Source of the DNA: Herbaspirillum sp. ST 5-3
Lineage (GTDB): Bacteria; Pseudomonadota; Gammaproteobacteria; Burkholderiales; Burkholderiaceae_D
Reading direction: 5' to 3'
DNA: 64,000 nt
NCBI RefSeq assembly: GCF_004804275.1
Contig: NZ_STGI01000016.1
Coordinates: forward strand, 57,531-121,530
Position 1 is the first letter of the stretch; every line of letters starts with the position of its first letter. The notes beneath the pieces were generated by a model. The model did no database searches. It was given only the letters and a program-made list of their open reading frames with translations, and had not been told where the DNA came from. Shown here in pieces: positions 47,486 through 56,863 of this stretch. Position numbers and translations under genes: made by a program.

Positions 47486-50400
47486 ATGCGTTTTTTTAGC
47501 GCAGGGTTGCTTGTCGCGGCGGCGCTGAATGCCTACGCGGGCACGACCGATATTTCCGATATGCCGATGGCGGTAAAGAACAATGTACCGCCGAACTTCA
47601 TGTACATGATCGACAATTCCGGTTCGATGAGTAACATCGTTCCGGATACGCCCTACTCGGCGTCGACCCCCTACCTGAGCTGCCCAAACTCAAAGCTGGT
47701 TTCCAGCGGATTCACTGATCCGACCAATCCTCCGAGCTCACCGACGTATGACATCATCATCAAGAGCGATGGAACGGTATCGTTCAAGAGCGGATCGACG
47801 TCTTACAAGTTCGGTACCGGCACCGGCCAAGTCTGCTTTGACGCCACAAAGTATTACAATTTCCGCCTGCTCGCGGATTCCGAGTCGACATGCGGCTCGG
47901 GCAACACAACGTGCAAGACACCCGGCACCTATCTCGATTCAGTCTATAGCGGCAATTACCTGAACTGGTATTTCGGCGCGGCGGCGGCTCTCGACTATGC
48001 GAGCGGTCGCAAAACTGGTACGAAAACGCGCCTGGAAATAGCAAAAGACAGCGCGTCGGCGGTATTAAGCGCAATCCCTCTCAAGACTTCGCCCGTGAAA
48101 GCCAAGGCGAGAGTAGGTCTTGCGACCTACAACGGAGCCAACGGAAGCGAGGGAGGTGTGCTGCTTAGAGACGTAGCGGATCTCGATGCCACGCATCTGG
48201 CCAACTTGACAACCAGCATCGCAGGATTATCTGCAGCAGGCAGCACCCCGCTCTCGGAGACCCTCGCCGACATCGGCCACTACTTCACGATCCCGTACAC
48301 GGGGAATCTGAAGCTTCACCCCGACGCAAGCACCCCGACAGTTGCCTCGGTCTCCAATGTGTTCAAACAGGGCGGCAGTACGCCGCACAAGCTCGCCGGA
48401 GCGCCGACATCGGGTGGCCCGGTTCAGTACTGGTGCCAGCGAAACTATGCAATCCTGATGACAGACGGCCGCCCGCAGTCGGACCAGGCGCTCTCGACCA
48501 ATTCCTATCTGTGCGACTACGACGGAGATTCCGGCGGCTGCACGACGAGCGGCGCCAAAGCCTATGACAAGAAAACCGGCAGCGCTGCCTCAAATCACCC
48601 CGGACATATCGGTCCCGGCGTTCACAGTTACGAACCTGCCGGCTCGGACTACTTGAACGATGTTGCAAAGGCTTTGTACGAAATCGACCTGCGCCCGGAT
48701 TTGACCGCACCTCAAGGCCGCAGCAAGAAGAACAATATCCGCACTTACACTGTCGGATTCGCCGACGACCAGGCGAAAAACGATCCGCTGCTGAAAGAGA
48801 CCGCGGCTGAGGGCGGTGGCATTTTCGCGACCGCAGGGAACTCGGCGGAATTGGTAGCGGCGTTCAACAGCGCGATGAACGATGCATTCGCCAAGGACAG
48901 CGCCTCGGCCGCCGTCGCCGTGGTGAACACGCAGCTGACAGTCGACAACACAGCCTACGCATCCAGTTATAACTCGGGTTATTGGGTTGGCGATCTTCAG
49001 GCATATACCATCGACACCACCACCGGTATTCCGAGCTCCACGGCGTTATGGTCGGCACAGGCGAAGCTCGACGCCCTTGCCTCTCCGGCCACCAGTCGCA
49101 AGATCATGACTTTCAGCGGAAGTGCCGGCACACCATTTCGTCCGACTAACGTTACTATCAGCAGCTCGAACAACACGGATCTGATCAATTACCTGCGAGG
49201 TGACAGGACTAATGAAGATGGCGTGAATTTCCGCCGCCGGAAAAACCTGCTCGGCGACATCATCAACGCCGAACCCGTGGTGGTCAAATATGGCGATGGA
49301 ACGCCGGTCGTCTTCCAGGCCGCCAACGACGGTATGCTGCACATCTTTAACGGATGCGGCTCCCCAAGCGCATCATGCGCCTCTTCCGCCGGTCAGGAAC
49401 TATGGGCATATGTACCAAAGATGATTTGGGACAGCTTGGGCAATACCGGTGGAGGATTGGCCGACCCAAGCTACACGCACAAGTACCTGGTGGATGCGAC
49501 ACCGGCCGTTGCGGATATTTCAGATTCCGGATCAACGACGAAGCTGTTGGTCGGCGGCTTGGGTAAAGGTGGAAAGGGCTATTACGCGCTGGATGTCACC
49601 TCTTATTCGGCAGGCAACGAAAGCTCTCTGGCAGGCAAGGTCAAATGGGAATTCCCGGCCAGCGCTTCCAGCGTAAGCGGGAGCGTTGGATACAGTTATG
49701 GCACGCCGCTGATCGTCAAGTCCCCAAGCGGATGGGTGGTACTGGTAAGCTCCGGATTGAACAACAGTGACGGTTCCGGGAAGGTCTTCGCACTCAACCC
49801 GCTCACCGGCGCTGTCGTGCACACCATCGACACAGGCGTCGGCAGCGCGTCCAATCCCGCCGGACTTGCCCACATTTCGAAACTGAGTACGGCCGCACCA
49901 GGAGATGTGATCAATCAGGTCTATGGCGGCGATTTGCTGGGAAATGTCTGGCGCTTTGATTTATCCACTTGGACGGCTGCGAAGATTGCAGTACTGCGGG
50001 ACGGCGCCGGGAATATTCAACCCGTTTCAACCGCGCCCGCAGTCGGTCGTGTCACCGGTTCATCCAGCAAGTATTTCGTGTATGCCGGAACCGGTCTTTA
50101 CCTCGGCGATACCGACATCCCCGGCAACGGCACGGTCAACAGCTTCGCAACCCAAACCCAGTCGCTGTACGGCATCATCGACAATACAACGATCGCCACC
50201 CCACCGCTGCCCAATATCCGTGGCAGCAATGGCGCATCCTGCCCGGATGGTGGCGGCGACGGCGCGTTTGTCTGCCAGAGCCAGGGATCTGCTACCGATG
50301 GAAACTACACCGGCACGCATTACACGGTCAGCGCCTCCCAGAGCGGATGGTATTTCGATTTCCCCATTGCCAATTCCCGTTCCGTCACGCATCCACAACT

Positions 50401-50728
50401 GACCTCGGGCGGCGCATTGGTATTGACGCTCAATACCCCCACCAACCAGGTGTGTGATCCAGGCGGATCCAGTTCATTCGTCAACGTCGACGCCAGCAAC
50501 GGCGGAGCGGTCGCCACCACGTCCGCAGCGACCAATTATTACCCCAGCATCTCCTTCATTGGTTTCGCACTCGCAAGCCGGCCCGTGGTCGTCAAGACCG
50601 CCAATGAAAAGCGTGGCGTGATTCGCCTGTCCGACCAGACCTTCACCAGCCCGATCATTCATGAGCCTCCGGTTACGAGTCCGGCCCCCGCAACGTGGAG
50701 GCGCATCTACTGGCGCGAGCTGATGTAA
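47486..50728 (+). CDS. pilY1: Type IV pilus tip adhesin/assembly factor PilY1
   Basis: A 1080-residue secreted protein. The signal peptide ends near LNAYAG. A von Willebrand A-like domain has the MIDAS sequence MIDNSGSMSN. From about residue 560 the PilC/PilY1 beta-propeller begins with the conserved LRGDRTNEDGVNFRRRKNLL (RGD at 571-573) and LVGGLGKGGKGYYALDV. The calcium-binding loop normally seen just before YxGDLxGN seems lost. ATG 47486 follows GAGGAG; ATG 47459 is an upstream alternative. It is convergent with the GGDEF-EAL gene, 44 bp apart. Confidence 0.9.
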   Translation: MRFFSAGLLVAAALNAYAGTTDISDMPMAVKNNVPPNFMYMIDNSGSMSNIVPDTPYSASTPYLSCPNSKLVSSGFTDPTNPPSSPTYDIIIKSDGTVSFKSGSTSYKFGTGTGQVCFDATKYYNFRLLADSESTCGSGNTTCKTPGTYLDSVYSGNYLNWYFGAAAALDYASGRKTGTKTRLEIAKDSASAVLSAIPLKTSPVKAKARVGLATYNGANGSEGGVLLRDVADLDATHLANLTTSIAGLSAAGSTPLSETLADIGHYFTIPYTGNLKLHPDASTPTVASVSNVFKQGGSTPHKLAGAPTSGGPVQYWCQRNYAILMTDGRPQSDQALSTNSYLCDYDGDSGGCTTSGAKAYDKKTGSAASNHPGHIGPGVHSYEPAGSDYLNDVAKALYEIDLRPDLTAPQGRSKKNNIRTYTVGFADDQAKNDPLLKETAAEGGGIFATAGNSAELVAAFNSAMNDAFAKDSASAAVAVVNTQLTVDNTAYASSYNSGYWVGDLQAYTIDTTTGIPSSTALWSAQAKLDALASPATSRKIMTFSGSAGTPFRPTNVTISSSNNTDLINYLRGDRTNEDGVNFRRRKNLLGDIINAEPVVVKYGDGTPVVFQAANDGMLHIFNGCGSPSASCASSAGQELWAYVPKMIWDSLGNTGGGLADPSYTHKYLVDATPAVADISDSGSTTKLLVGGLGKGGKGYYALDVTSYSAGNESSLAGKVKWEFPASASSVSGSVGYSYGTPLIVKSPSGWVVLVSSGLNNSDGSGKVFALNPLTGAVVHTIDTGVGSASNPAGLAHISKLSTAAPGDVINQVYGGDLLGNVWRFDLSTWTAAKIAVLRDGAGNIQPVSTAPAVGRVTGSSSKYFVYAGTGLYLGDTDIPGNGTVNSFATQTQSLYGIIDNTTIATPPLPNIRGSNGASCPDGGGDGAFVCQSQGSATDGNYTGTHYTVSASQSGWYFDFPIANSRSVTHPQLTSGGALVLTLNTPTNQVCDPGGSSSFVNVDASNGGAVATTSAATNYYPSISFIGFALASRPVVVKTANEKRGVIRLSDQTFTSPIIHEPPVTSPAPATWRRIYWRELM

Positions 50729-50772
50729 TCAGATGCAGCACGTCTGGCGTTTACAGCACCGGTCCAGGTCAA

Positions 50773-52677
50773 TCAGGGAGAAAATGACTCGGACTCGCGC
50801 AAGGCCACCTGGTTCTTGAGAAAATCGGCCATCAACTCCGGCGGCTGAGGCTCGGAAAAATAGTAGCCTTGCATGATGTCGCAACCGGCCTTGCGCAGGA
50901 ATTCAAGCTGGAGGCCGGTCTCCACACCTTCCGCAACAACGGATAATCCCAGGCCATGCGCCATGGCGATGATGGCGGAGGTGATCGCTTCGTCGTCGCG
51001 ATCGCCGGGAATGCCATGCACGAAAGTGCGGTCGATCTTGACCTGATCGATGGGGAATCGCTTCAGGTAGGCCATCGACGAATAGCCGGTGCCGAAATCG
51101 TCGATGGACAAGCGAATGCCCGCCGTCTGCAGCCGGTTGAGCAAGTCGACATTGGCATGCACGTTTTCCATCAGCACGGTTTCGGTGATTTCCAGTTCGA
51201 GCTGATTGGGGGATACCTCGTTCTCGCGCAGCGCGGCGAGGATGTCATGCATCAGGAGAGGGTCCTTGGTCTGGCGCGCGGAGAGGTTGACCGACACCTG
51301 AATTGCGCCAAGGCCGGCTTCGCGCCATGCCGCCACTTGCCGGCAGGCTGCTCGCAGCGTCCAGCGCCCGATCGGCACGATGAGGCCGCTGTCCTCCGCC
51401 ACCGGGATGAATTCATTCGGGCTGACCATGCCCAGCTCGGGATGCTGCCAGCGCAGCAGAGCCTCCAATCCGACCAGCTTGCCATCACTCAACCTGATTT
51501 GCGGCTGGTAGTACAGCGCCAGTTCGCCGCGCTCAAGCGCCTTGCGCAGCTTGGTCTCGAGCGACAGGCGCTTCTGTACGCGCTGGTCGAGTTCAGGATG
51601 GAATTTCTCGCAGGCGTTCTTGCCCTTGCCCTTGGCCTGGTACATCGCGGTATCGGCGTTTCGCGTGAGGGTTTCCAGGTCACCCGCATCTTCGGGAAAC
51701 ATGCTGATGCCGATGCTCGCAGTAACGTAAATCTCGTGCACATCCACATCGAAAGGCGGGGCCAGCGTCACAAGGATTTTTTCCGCCACCGAAGTGCTGT
51801 CGCTTCCGGAGGCGACGTCGAGAATGACCGCGAACTCGTCACCGCCGATACGGCAGATGACATCGCCGCGCCGCATGCATTCAAGCAGCCGTTGCGCCAC
51901 CAGTTTTAGTAGCAGGTCGCCGCTGTGATGGCCCAGGGTGTCGTTGACGATCTTGAAGTTATCGAGGTCGAGCAGCAGCAATCCGATGCTGCCGCCGGAT
52001 TGATTCACTTTCGCCAGCGCCGATGAAAGCCTTTCGTTGAATGCATGTCGATTCGGCAGTCCGGTTACCGGATCGATATGGGCAAGGTAGTGAAGATGCG
52101 CTTCGGCGCTTTTGACCAACCTGCGCATGCGCGCCACCAGCAGGTAGGCGACCGCGAGCGAGCCCAGCGCGACCATCAGCGTCAACCCGGCGTAGCTGGC
52201 CAGGCGGGCATACAGTTGACCCAGGTTGGCGCGCAAGACGACATAACCGATGCCGCGGCCGTCGATATCGATGCGCCTCGCCAGTTCCACGTGATCGAGG
52301 CGGAATTCATGACCTGCCTCGACCAGTGAAAGTGGCGGCGCAAGGACCGGCTCCGCGCCATCACGACGGTAGGATGCCAGCCGCTTGCCCTCGAGGTTGA
52401 AGATGCCGGCGGCCTGGATAGCGGGAGACGCGTCGAGTATCGCGAGCGTTTCGGTGCTGGCCTGGCTATCGTTGAAGAGGAGCGCCGCTGTGCTGTTTTC
52501 GCTGATGATCCGGGCCTGCACCCCGATATCTTCGATCAAGGTCCTGCGCAAGGCGAGGAATTGAAACAGGATCAGCAGGAAGCTGGCCACCAGCAACGCA
52601 GTTGCCGCTGTCGCCAGATTGGCGAGGGTCATCCAGCGGCCGATTCGCGGTGAACCGATTGAAGGCAGCTTGCTCAT
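50773..52677 (-). CDS. Membrane GGDEF-EAL protein (YfiN-like N-terminus)
   Basis: A 634-residue dual-domain c-di-GMP enzyme. An N-terminal helix (20-45), a periplasmic CHASE8-like region (50-155, including ENSTAALLFNDSQASTET) and a second helix (160-183) precede the GGDEF domain with GGDEF at 278-282 and I-site RRGD at 269-272. The EAL domain begins at E405 (GLEALLRW) and keeps NLSARQ, ITETVLMEN, DDFGTG and AEGVETG, so it should have phosphodiesterase activity. Its start overlaps the yfiR-like stop by four bases. It is the output of the TonB receptor/YfiR operon. Confidence 0.92.
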   Translation of the reverse strand: MSKLPSIGSPRIGRWMTLANLATAATALLVASFLLILFQFLALRRTLIEDIGVQARIISENSTAALLFNDSQASTETLAILDASPAIQAAGIFNLEGKRLASYRRDGAEPVLAPPLSLVEAGHEFRLDHVELARRIDIDGRGIGYVVLRANLGQLYARLASYAGLTLMVALGSLAVAYLLVARMRRLVKSAEAHLHYLAHIDPVTGLPNRHAFNERLSSALAKVNQSGGSIGLLLLDLDNFKIVNDTLGHHSGDLLLKLVAQRLLECMRRGDVICRIGGDEFAVILDVASGSDSTSVAEKILVTLAPPFDVDVHEIYVTASIGISMFPEDAGDLETLTRNADTAMYQAKGKGKNACEKFHPELDQRVQKRLSLETKLRKALERGELALYYQPQIRLSDGKLVGLEALLRWQHPELGMVSPNEFIPVAEDSGLIVPIGRWTLRAACRQVAAWREAGLGAIQVSVNLSARQTKDPLLMHDILAALRENEVSPNQLELEITETVLMENVHANVDLLNRLQTAGIRLSIDDFGTGYSSMAYLKRFPIDQVKIDRTFVHGIPGDRDDEAITSAIIAMAHGLGLSVVAEGVETGLQLEFLRKAGCDIMQGYYFSEPQPPELMADFLKNQVALRESESFSP

Positions 52678-53210
52678 TGCACCGTCCGCGCCAAACGCAG
52701 CAACTTGGAGCTCAATACCAGGCGCGCCTGCCGCGCGGCGCGCAGATTGATGTCGAACACAATCCGATTTTGTTCGGCCGACAATGCGATGATGCTTCCG
52801 TCGTGCGCTATTTCTTCGTCATCCGTGATCGTGAGCACGCTGGAATCTGCGAGCGCCTTCCTGATGTCGCTCCAGTGTTCGCGGTCGCTGCTGTCGAGGA
52901 ACAATACCTGGCAACCGTGCAGGCCGCTTATTGTGTCGACTTGCCTGATGACGATGCGCTTGCCCTTGATCAATTTCTCTCTCAGCCCCCCGAGCGGTTG
53001 GCGAAGCGCGCTCACCGGATTGATGCAGATATTCATGGCGCCACCTTCAAAAGCAAGTTCAGCCGGCCACTCGGTGAACAGCGCGAAGTTATAAACGAAC
53101 GCGGCCTTCAGCTCATACTCCGGGACCGGCTGCGCTGACAGGACCAAGGGCAGCAGCATCAGTGCAGTCGCCAGACATCGTGCCATGCAGCGTTTCAGCC
53201 CGCGTTTCAT
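52674..53210 (-). CDS. YfiR-family (DUF4154) periplasmic protein
   Basis: A 178-residue secreted protein of the YfiR/DUF4154 family. The signal peptide ends near LVLSAQ/P. The mature part has EYELKAAFVYNFALFTEWP, the family's opening, C62 (NICINP) and C100 (LHGCQVLFLDSSDREHW), which may pair, and ends with RLVLSSKLLRLARTVQ. In Pseudomonas YfiR binds and represses the periplasmic domain of YfiN. The start at 53210 is one base after the receptor stop, and it overlaps the GGDEF-EAL gene by four bases. Confidence 0.88.
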   Translation of the reverse strand: MKRGLKRCMARCLATALMLLPLVLSAQPVPEYELKAAFVYNFALFTEWPAELAFEGGAMNICINPVSALRQPLGGLREKLIKGKRIVIRQVDTISGLHGCQVLFLDSSDREHWSDIRKALADSSVLTITDDEEIAHDGSIIALSAEQNRIVFDINLRAARQARLVLSSKLLRLARTVQ

Positions 53211-53211
53211 A

Positions 53212-55236
53212 TCAGAAGTCGATAAGCAGCTTGAGTCGAAGCGTGCGTCCGTCCTGCACGATCGCATCCTGCACATGCTCTTCGGCGCCGGGGTCGGCGT
53301 AACGCCGATCAAACAGGTTGTACGCGCTTGCCGACAATTCCACGCCGGGCGCTAGCCGCATTGACGACAAGGTCATGTTGGCAAGCCAGTAGCCACCGGT
53401 TTCGCTCGACAGGGTCTTTCGCCTGCCGACATACTGCCCTTCCAGTCCGACACGCCAGCCGAGTTGGAAGACCGGCGCGGACAGGTTGAGTTTTGCCAGA
53501 TGGCGCGGCGAGTTGGCAAGCTCGGTATCGGTCAGCTCATCGCGGGTTATCTGCCAGCTATAGCTCGTCCGCAGCCGTGTGCCGCCGCTCCATGCCTTTT
53601 CAAATTCAAGCTCCGCGCCATGCGCCCTCGCACGCGACAGATTCCTGAACACCAGCAATCCGTCGGAGGGATCCATGGTTTGTGTGATCAGGTCCGATAC
53701 CGTGTTTCGGAATAAGGATGCGGTGATACGCGCGTCGGTTGCAAGATGATGTTCCGCGATCAATTCGTAGGTGCGGATGCGCTCGGCCTTCAGGTCCGGA
53801 TTGGATTTCTGTCCTCCGGCGCTGAGAACCTCATAGTACATTTCGTAAGTGTTCGGTGCGCGAAATGCGGTGCCGTACAAAGCCTTGAGCGTCGTTGCCG
53901 GCGCCGCCTTGTAAATCAGAGCAAGCCGGGGATTGAAGGTGCCGTCGGTCGAAGAAATATGGTCATAGCGAATGCCGGCATTGAGCAGCAGGTCATTGCG
54001 CAGCGTGATTTCGTCCTGCAGGTACACGCCTGCCCGATTGCCGGTCCTGTGGTCGTCCAGGTAGGCCGAATAGGGATCAAGGTCGAAGTTGAACTGGTCG
54101 CGCCGATAGTCCTGCTGATACTCGACGCCGCCTATCAGCTTGTGGCCCGCATATCGCGTCACCATCAGTTTCGCCTCGGCGCCCCACCAGCGCGCTCCCG
54201 CACCATCGCGGTTGATGGTCAACGGCGGATAATCGTAGGCATAATCGCCGCGATAGTCATACCGGCCGCCGTACAGACGGGATGAAAACTCGCTCTGGTC
54301 AGCGAGCGTGGTCCGATAGCCGAAGTCGATGACGCTCTGCGTATCCACGCTGTATGAGCGCGGGTCGTTGAATGCCTGGCTGAATGACGCCGTCGGAATT
54401 CCCTTGGTGCGCTCGCTGTGCGCCGCAGACAGGCTGAAAGGTCCGAGCGCCCCCTTGACGAACACGCTATTGCCACGGTCGTAGTCGAGATTTCGGGCGA
54501 TGCCATTATTGGTCGCGGGCGAATCGAATTCGCGGAAGTAGAGATCGGCCCCGCGATCGTGGAAGGCACTGGCCGACAACAGCCACTCGGCGCCGTTCTC
54601 GCCGCGCATGCCATAGCTTGCCCGCGCTTTGCTGGCGCCGTAACTGCCGGCTTGCACCGATGCCTGCGCCCCGTGCAGGTCGCGGCCGCGCTTGGTGATG
54701 ATATTGATGACGCCAAAAAAGGCATTGGCGCCGTAGATTGAAGAGCCCGGGCCGGGCGCGAACTCCACGCGTTCGATCAGATCGACGTCCAGCATGAATT
54801 CGCTGCCGATCGAGGCCTGGTCATACAGCGCATCATTGTTGCGAACGCCATCCACCAGCAGCAGGAAACGCGTGTTGTAATCCCCTGGGCGCAAGAAACC
54901 CCGCGCGCCCAGGTAACTGTAATTGCGGTCATTGGTGACGTACAGGCCGCGCATGCTGCGCAGGATATCGGCAAGCGTCCGCCAGCCGAAGGCCTTGATA
55001 TCGGCCGCGGAGACGACGGACACTGCCGACGGCGCGTCGCTAACCTTTTGCACGAACTTTGATGCGCTATAGACTTCGAGGGTGAGGAGTTGTTCGATCG
55101 GTAGTGCCGCAAGATCCAACTCGCTGGACACGGCCTGTGCATCGTTTTGCCCCGCCATCGCAACAGCAAACGCGCAAAGGCCGCCGATGCGTCGCAGCGG
55201 AAGCGACGACAAGGAACAAATCAACTGGTTCGGCAT
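53212..55236 (-). CDS. TonB-dependent outer-membrane receptor
   Basis: A 674-residue beta-barrel receptor. The signal peptide ends near NDAQA. The plug (residues about 50-165) includes SAVSVVSAADIKAFGWRTLA, the LGARGFLRPGDYNTRFLLLV region and VEFAPGPGSSIYGANAFFGV. The barrel ends with YNLFDRRYADPGAEEHVQDA and a final Phe. ATG 55236 follows GGAG; a GTG at 55245 is possible. It is the first gene of a three-gene operon with the YfiR-like and GGDEF-EAL genes. The ligand is unknown; a sensory role is inferred from the context. Confidence 0.92.
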   Translation of the reverse strand: MPNQLICSLSSLPLRRIGGLCAFAVAMAGQNDAQAVSSELDLAALPIEQLLTLEVYSASKFVQKVSDAPSAVSVVSAADIKAFGWRTLADILRSMRGLYVTNDRNYSYLGARGFLRPGDYNTRFLLLVDGVRNNDALYDQASIGSEFMLDVDLIERVEFAPGPGSSIYGANAFFGVINIITKRGRDLHGAQASVQAGSYGASKARASYGMRGENGAEWLLSASAFHDRGADLYFREFDSPATNNGIARNLDYDRGNSVFVKGALGPFSLSAAHSERTKGIPTASFSQAFNDPRSYSVDTQSVIDFGYRTTLADQSEFSSRLYGGRYDYRGDYAYDYPPLTINRDGAGARWWGAEAKLMVTRYAGHKLIGGVEYQQDYRRDQFNFDLDPYSAYLDDHRTGNRAGVYLQDEITLRNDLLLNAGIRYDHISSTDGTFNPRLALIYKAAPATTLKALYGTAFRAPNTYEMYYEVLSAGGQKSNPDLKAERIRTYELIAEHHLATDARITASLFRNTVSDLITQTMDPSDGLLVFRNLSRARAHGAELEFEKAWSGGTRLRTSYSWQITRDELTDTELANSPRHLAKLNLSAPVFQLGWRVGLEGQYVGRRKTLSSETGGYWLANMTLSSMRLAPGVELSASAYNLFDRRYADPGAEEHVQDAIVQDGRTLRLKLLIDF

Positions 55237-55466
55237 GTTCTCCACCCTTGCTCGAATTGGCGAGCGCGTCCCGTCAGGGACTCCACTATCCGGTCACTTC
55301 CGCAATGTGGCGGGGCATTTACAAAAGATGCCGGGCGTCAATATTTTACCCGAGTCCGCGGCTCGGGATTACGAAAACTGAATCCGTTTCTGACAAGCTG
55401 TCGCTGTCGGCACAGTGCTGGCGCGCTCAATAGCATTTTGTCTACTGATTGGAAAGTGCAAACAGG

Positions 55467-55505
55467 ATCGAAAGGTTTTCGATAAAATAAGTAAGGTTTG
55501 CTTAC
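55467..55505. promoter_or_regulatory. Tandem inverted repeats upstream of the acrAB-oprM-like operon
   Basis: Two inverted repeats lie side by side: ATCGAAA-GGT-TTTCGAT (55467-55483) and GTAAG-GTTTG-CTTAC (55491-55505). The second overlaps TACAAT (55503-55508), a fair -10 hexamer. They fit an operator/promoter for the efflux operon or for the divergent receptor. The rest of the 387-bp gap has no gene. Confidence 0.5.
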
Positions 55506-55579
55506 AATCCAACCGATCGTGCGGGGCTTTCCGGCCTGAAATCCCCTCTTCCGGAATTTTCCCTGGTCTTGCCGTCCGA

Positions 55580-55594
55580 CCGTCGTAACGACGG
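55580..55594 (+). promoter_or_regulatory. Leader hairpin overlapping a Shine-Dalgarno
   Basis: CCGTCG-TAA-CGACGG forms a perfect 6-bp stem. Its 3' arm ends in the GG of a GGAGG (55593-55597), which is eight bases from a TTG start at 55606 and 26 bases from the chosen ATG. Folding could limit ribosome access. Confidence 0.45.
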
Positions 55595-55623
55595 AGGCCT
55601 TCTTATTGTTCTGCGAGTTACTT

Positions 55624-56847
55624 ATGACTTCAGTGAGCCGTTTTTCAGCAGTTGTCGCGATTATTTTGATGGCGTTCGGCATGACCGGATGTGGTGAGAA
55701 GAACGCGGCCGCGCAGGCACCCGGCCCCGGCATGCCGCCGCCCGAAGTATCGGTCGTGACGGTCGCGCCAGAGCGCATTGTCATGACAACGGAACTGCCC
55801 GGACGGCTGGAAGCGACGCGCGTCGCGCAGGTCCGCGCACGCGTGCCCGGCATCGTGCTCAAACGAACCTTCCAGGAAGGCAGCGACGTGAAGGCGGGCG
55901 AGGTCTTGTTCCAGATCGATCCGGCACCCTTTCAGGCTAACTACAACAGTGCGCAAGCGACGCTGGCAAGAGCCGAGGCCAACCAAGCCCAGGCCAACCT
56001 GAAGGTGCAGCGCTACAAGCCTCTGGTCGACACCAATGCCATCAGCAAACAGGAATATGACGACGCGTTGACCGCGCAGAAGCAGACCACCGCCGATATG
56101 GCAGCGGCTAAGGCCGCTGTCGAGACCGCACGCCTGAACCTCGGCTATGCCACGGTCAAGGCGCCCATCTCCGGCCGCATCGGCCGCGCACTGGTCACCG
56201 AAGGCGCGCTGGTCGGACAAGGCGAGGCAACTCCGCTGGCAATGATCCAGCAGGTCGATCCTATCTACGTCAACTTGACGCAATCCGCGTCCGAATTGCT
56301 GCAACTCCGGCGTGCGATGGAGAGCGGCCAGCTCAAGCGCGTCGGACCGGACCAGGCAAAGGTGACCCTGGTCATGGAAGACGGCACTTCGTATTCCCAC
56401 TCGGGCAAACTGCTGTTCTCGGACATGAGCGTCGATGAAGGCACCGGCGCCGTCACGCTGCGCGCCAAGTTCCCCAATCCCGACCGCTTCCTGCTCCCCG
56501 GCATGTATGCACGGGCGCGACTGGAACAGGCGGTTGACGAAAAGGCCATCACGGTCCCGCAACAGGCTGTCATCCGCAACCAGGACGAAGCGTCAGTCAT
56601 GCTGGTCGGCCCGGACGGCAAGGTGAGCACGCGAACCATCAAGACAGGCTCGGCACAGAATGACAAATGGATCGTGCTGCAAGGCTTGAAGGCGGGCGAC
56701 CAGGTCATCGTCGAAGGTCTTCAGAAAGCAAAACCGGGCGCAAGCGTGAAACCGGTACCGTGGAAGAATTCCGGAGCCGGCTCGGACGCCGGTACAGCAT
56801 CAAGCGCTACTTCAAGCACTACTTCGCAGCCCGCAAAAAAACCTTAA
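55624..56847 (+). CDS. acrA: RND adaptor lipoprotein (AcrA-like)
   Basis: A 407-residue periplasmic adaptor. The lipoprotein signal has lipobox MTGC (LMAFGMTGCGE). Lipoyl halves (ARVPGIVLKRTFQEGSDVKA; LGYATVKAPISGRIGRALV) flank a coiled-coil hairpin (residues about 105-170). A Ser/Thr-rich tail ends in PAKKP. ATG 55624 (MTSVSRFS) gives a typical lipoprotein signal; TTG 55606 has the better ribosome site GGAGG, so the start is not certain. It is followed by acrB and oprM-like genes. Confidence 0.92.
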   Translation: MTSVSRFSAVVAIILMAFGMTGCGEKNAAAQAPGPGMPPPEVSVVTVAPERIVMTTELPGRLEATRVAQVRARVPGIVLKRTFQEGSDVKAGEVLFQIDPAPFQANYNSAQATLARAEANQAQANLKVQRYKPLVDTNAISKQEYDDALTAQKQTTADMAAAKAAVETARLNLGYATVKAPISGRIGRALVTEGALVGQGEATPLAMIQQVDPIYVNLTQSASELLQLRRAMESGQLKRVGPDQAKVTLVMEDGTSYSHSGKLLFSDMSVDEGTGAVTLRAKFPNPDRFLLPGMYARARLEQAVDEKAITVPQQAVIRNQDEASVMLVGPDGKVSTRTIKTGSAQNDKWIVLQGLKAGDQVIVEGLQKAKPGASVKPVPWKNSGAGSDAGTASSATSSTTSQPAKKP

Positions 56848-56863
56848 GCAAGGAATCCGCCAG

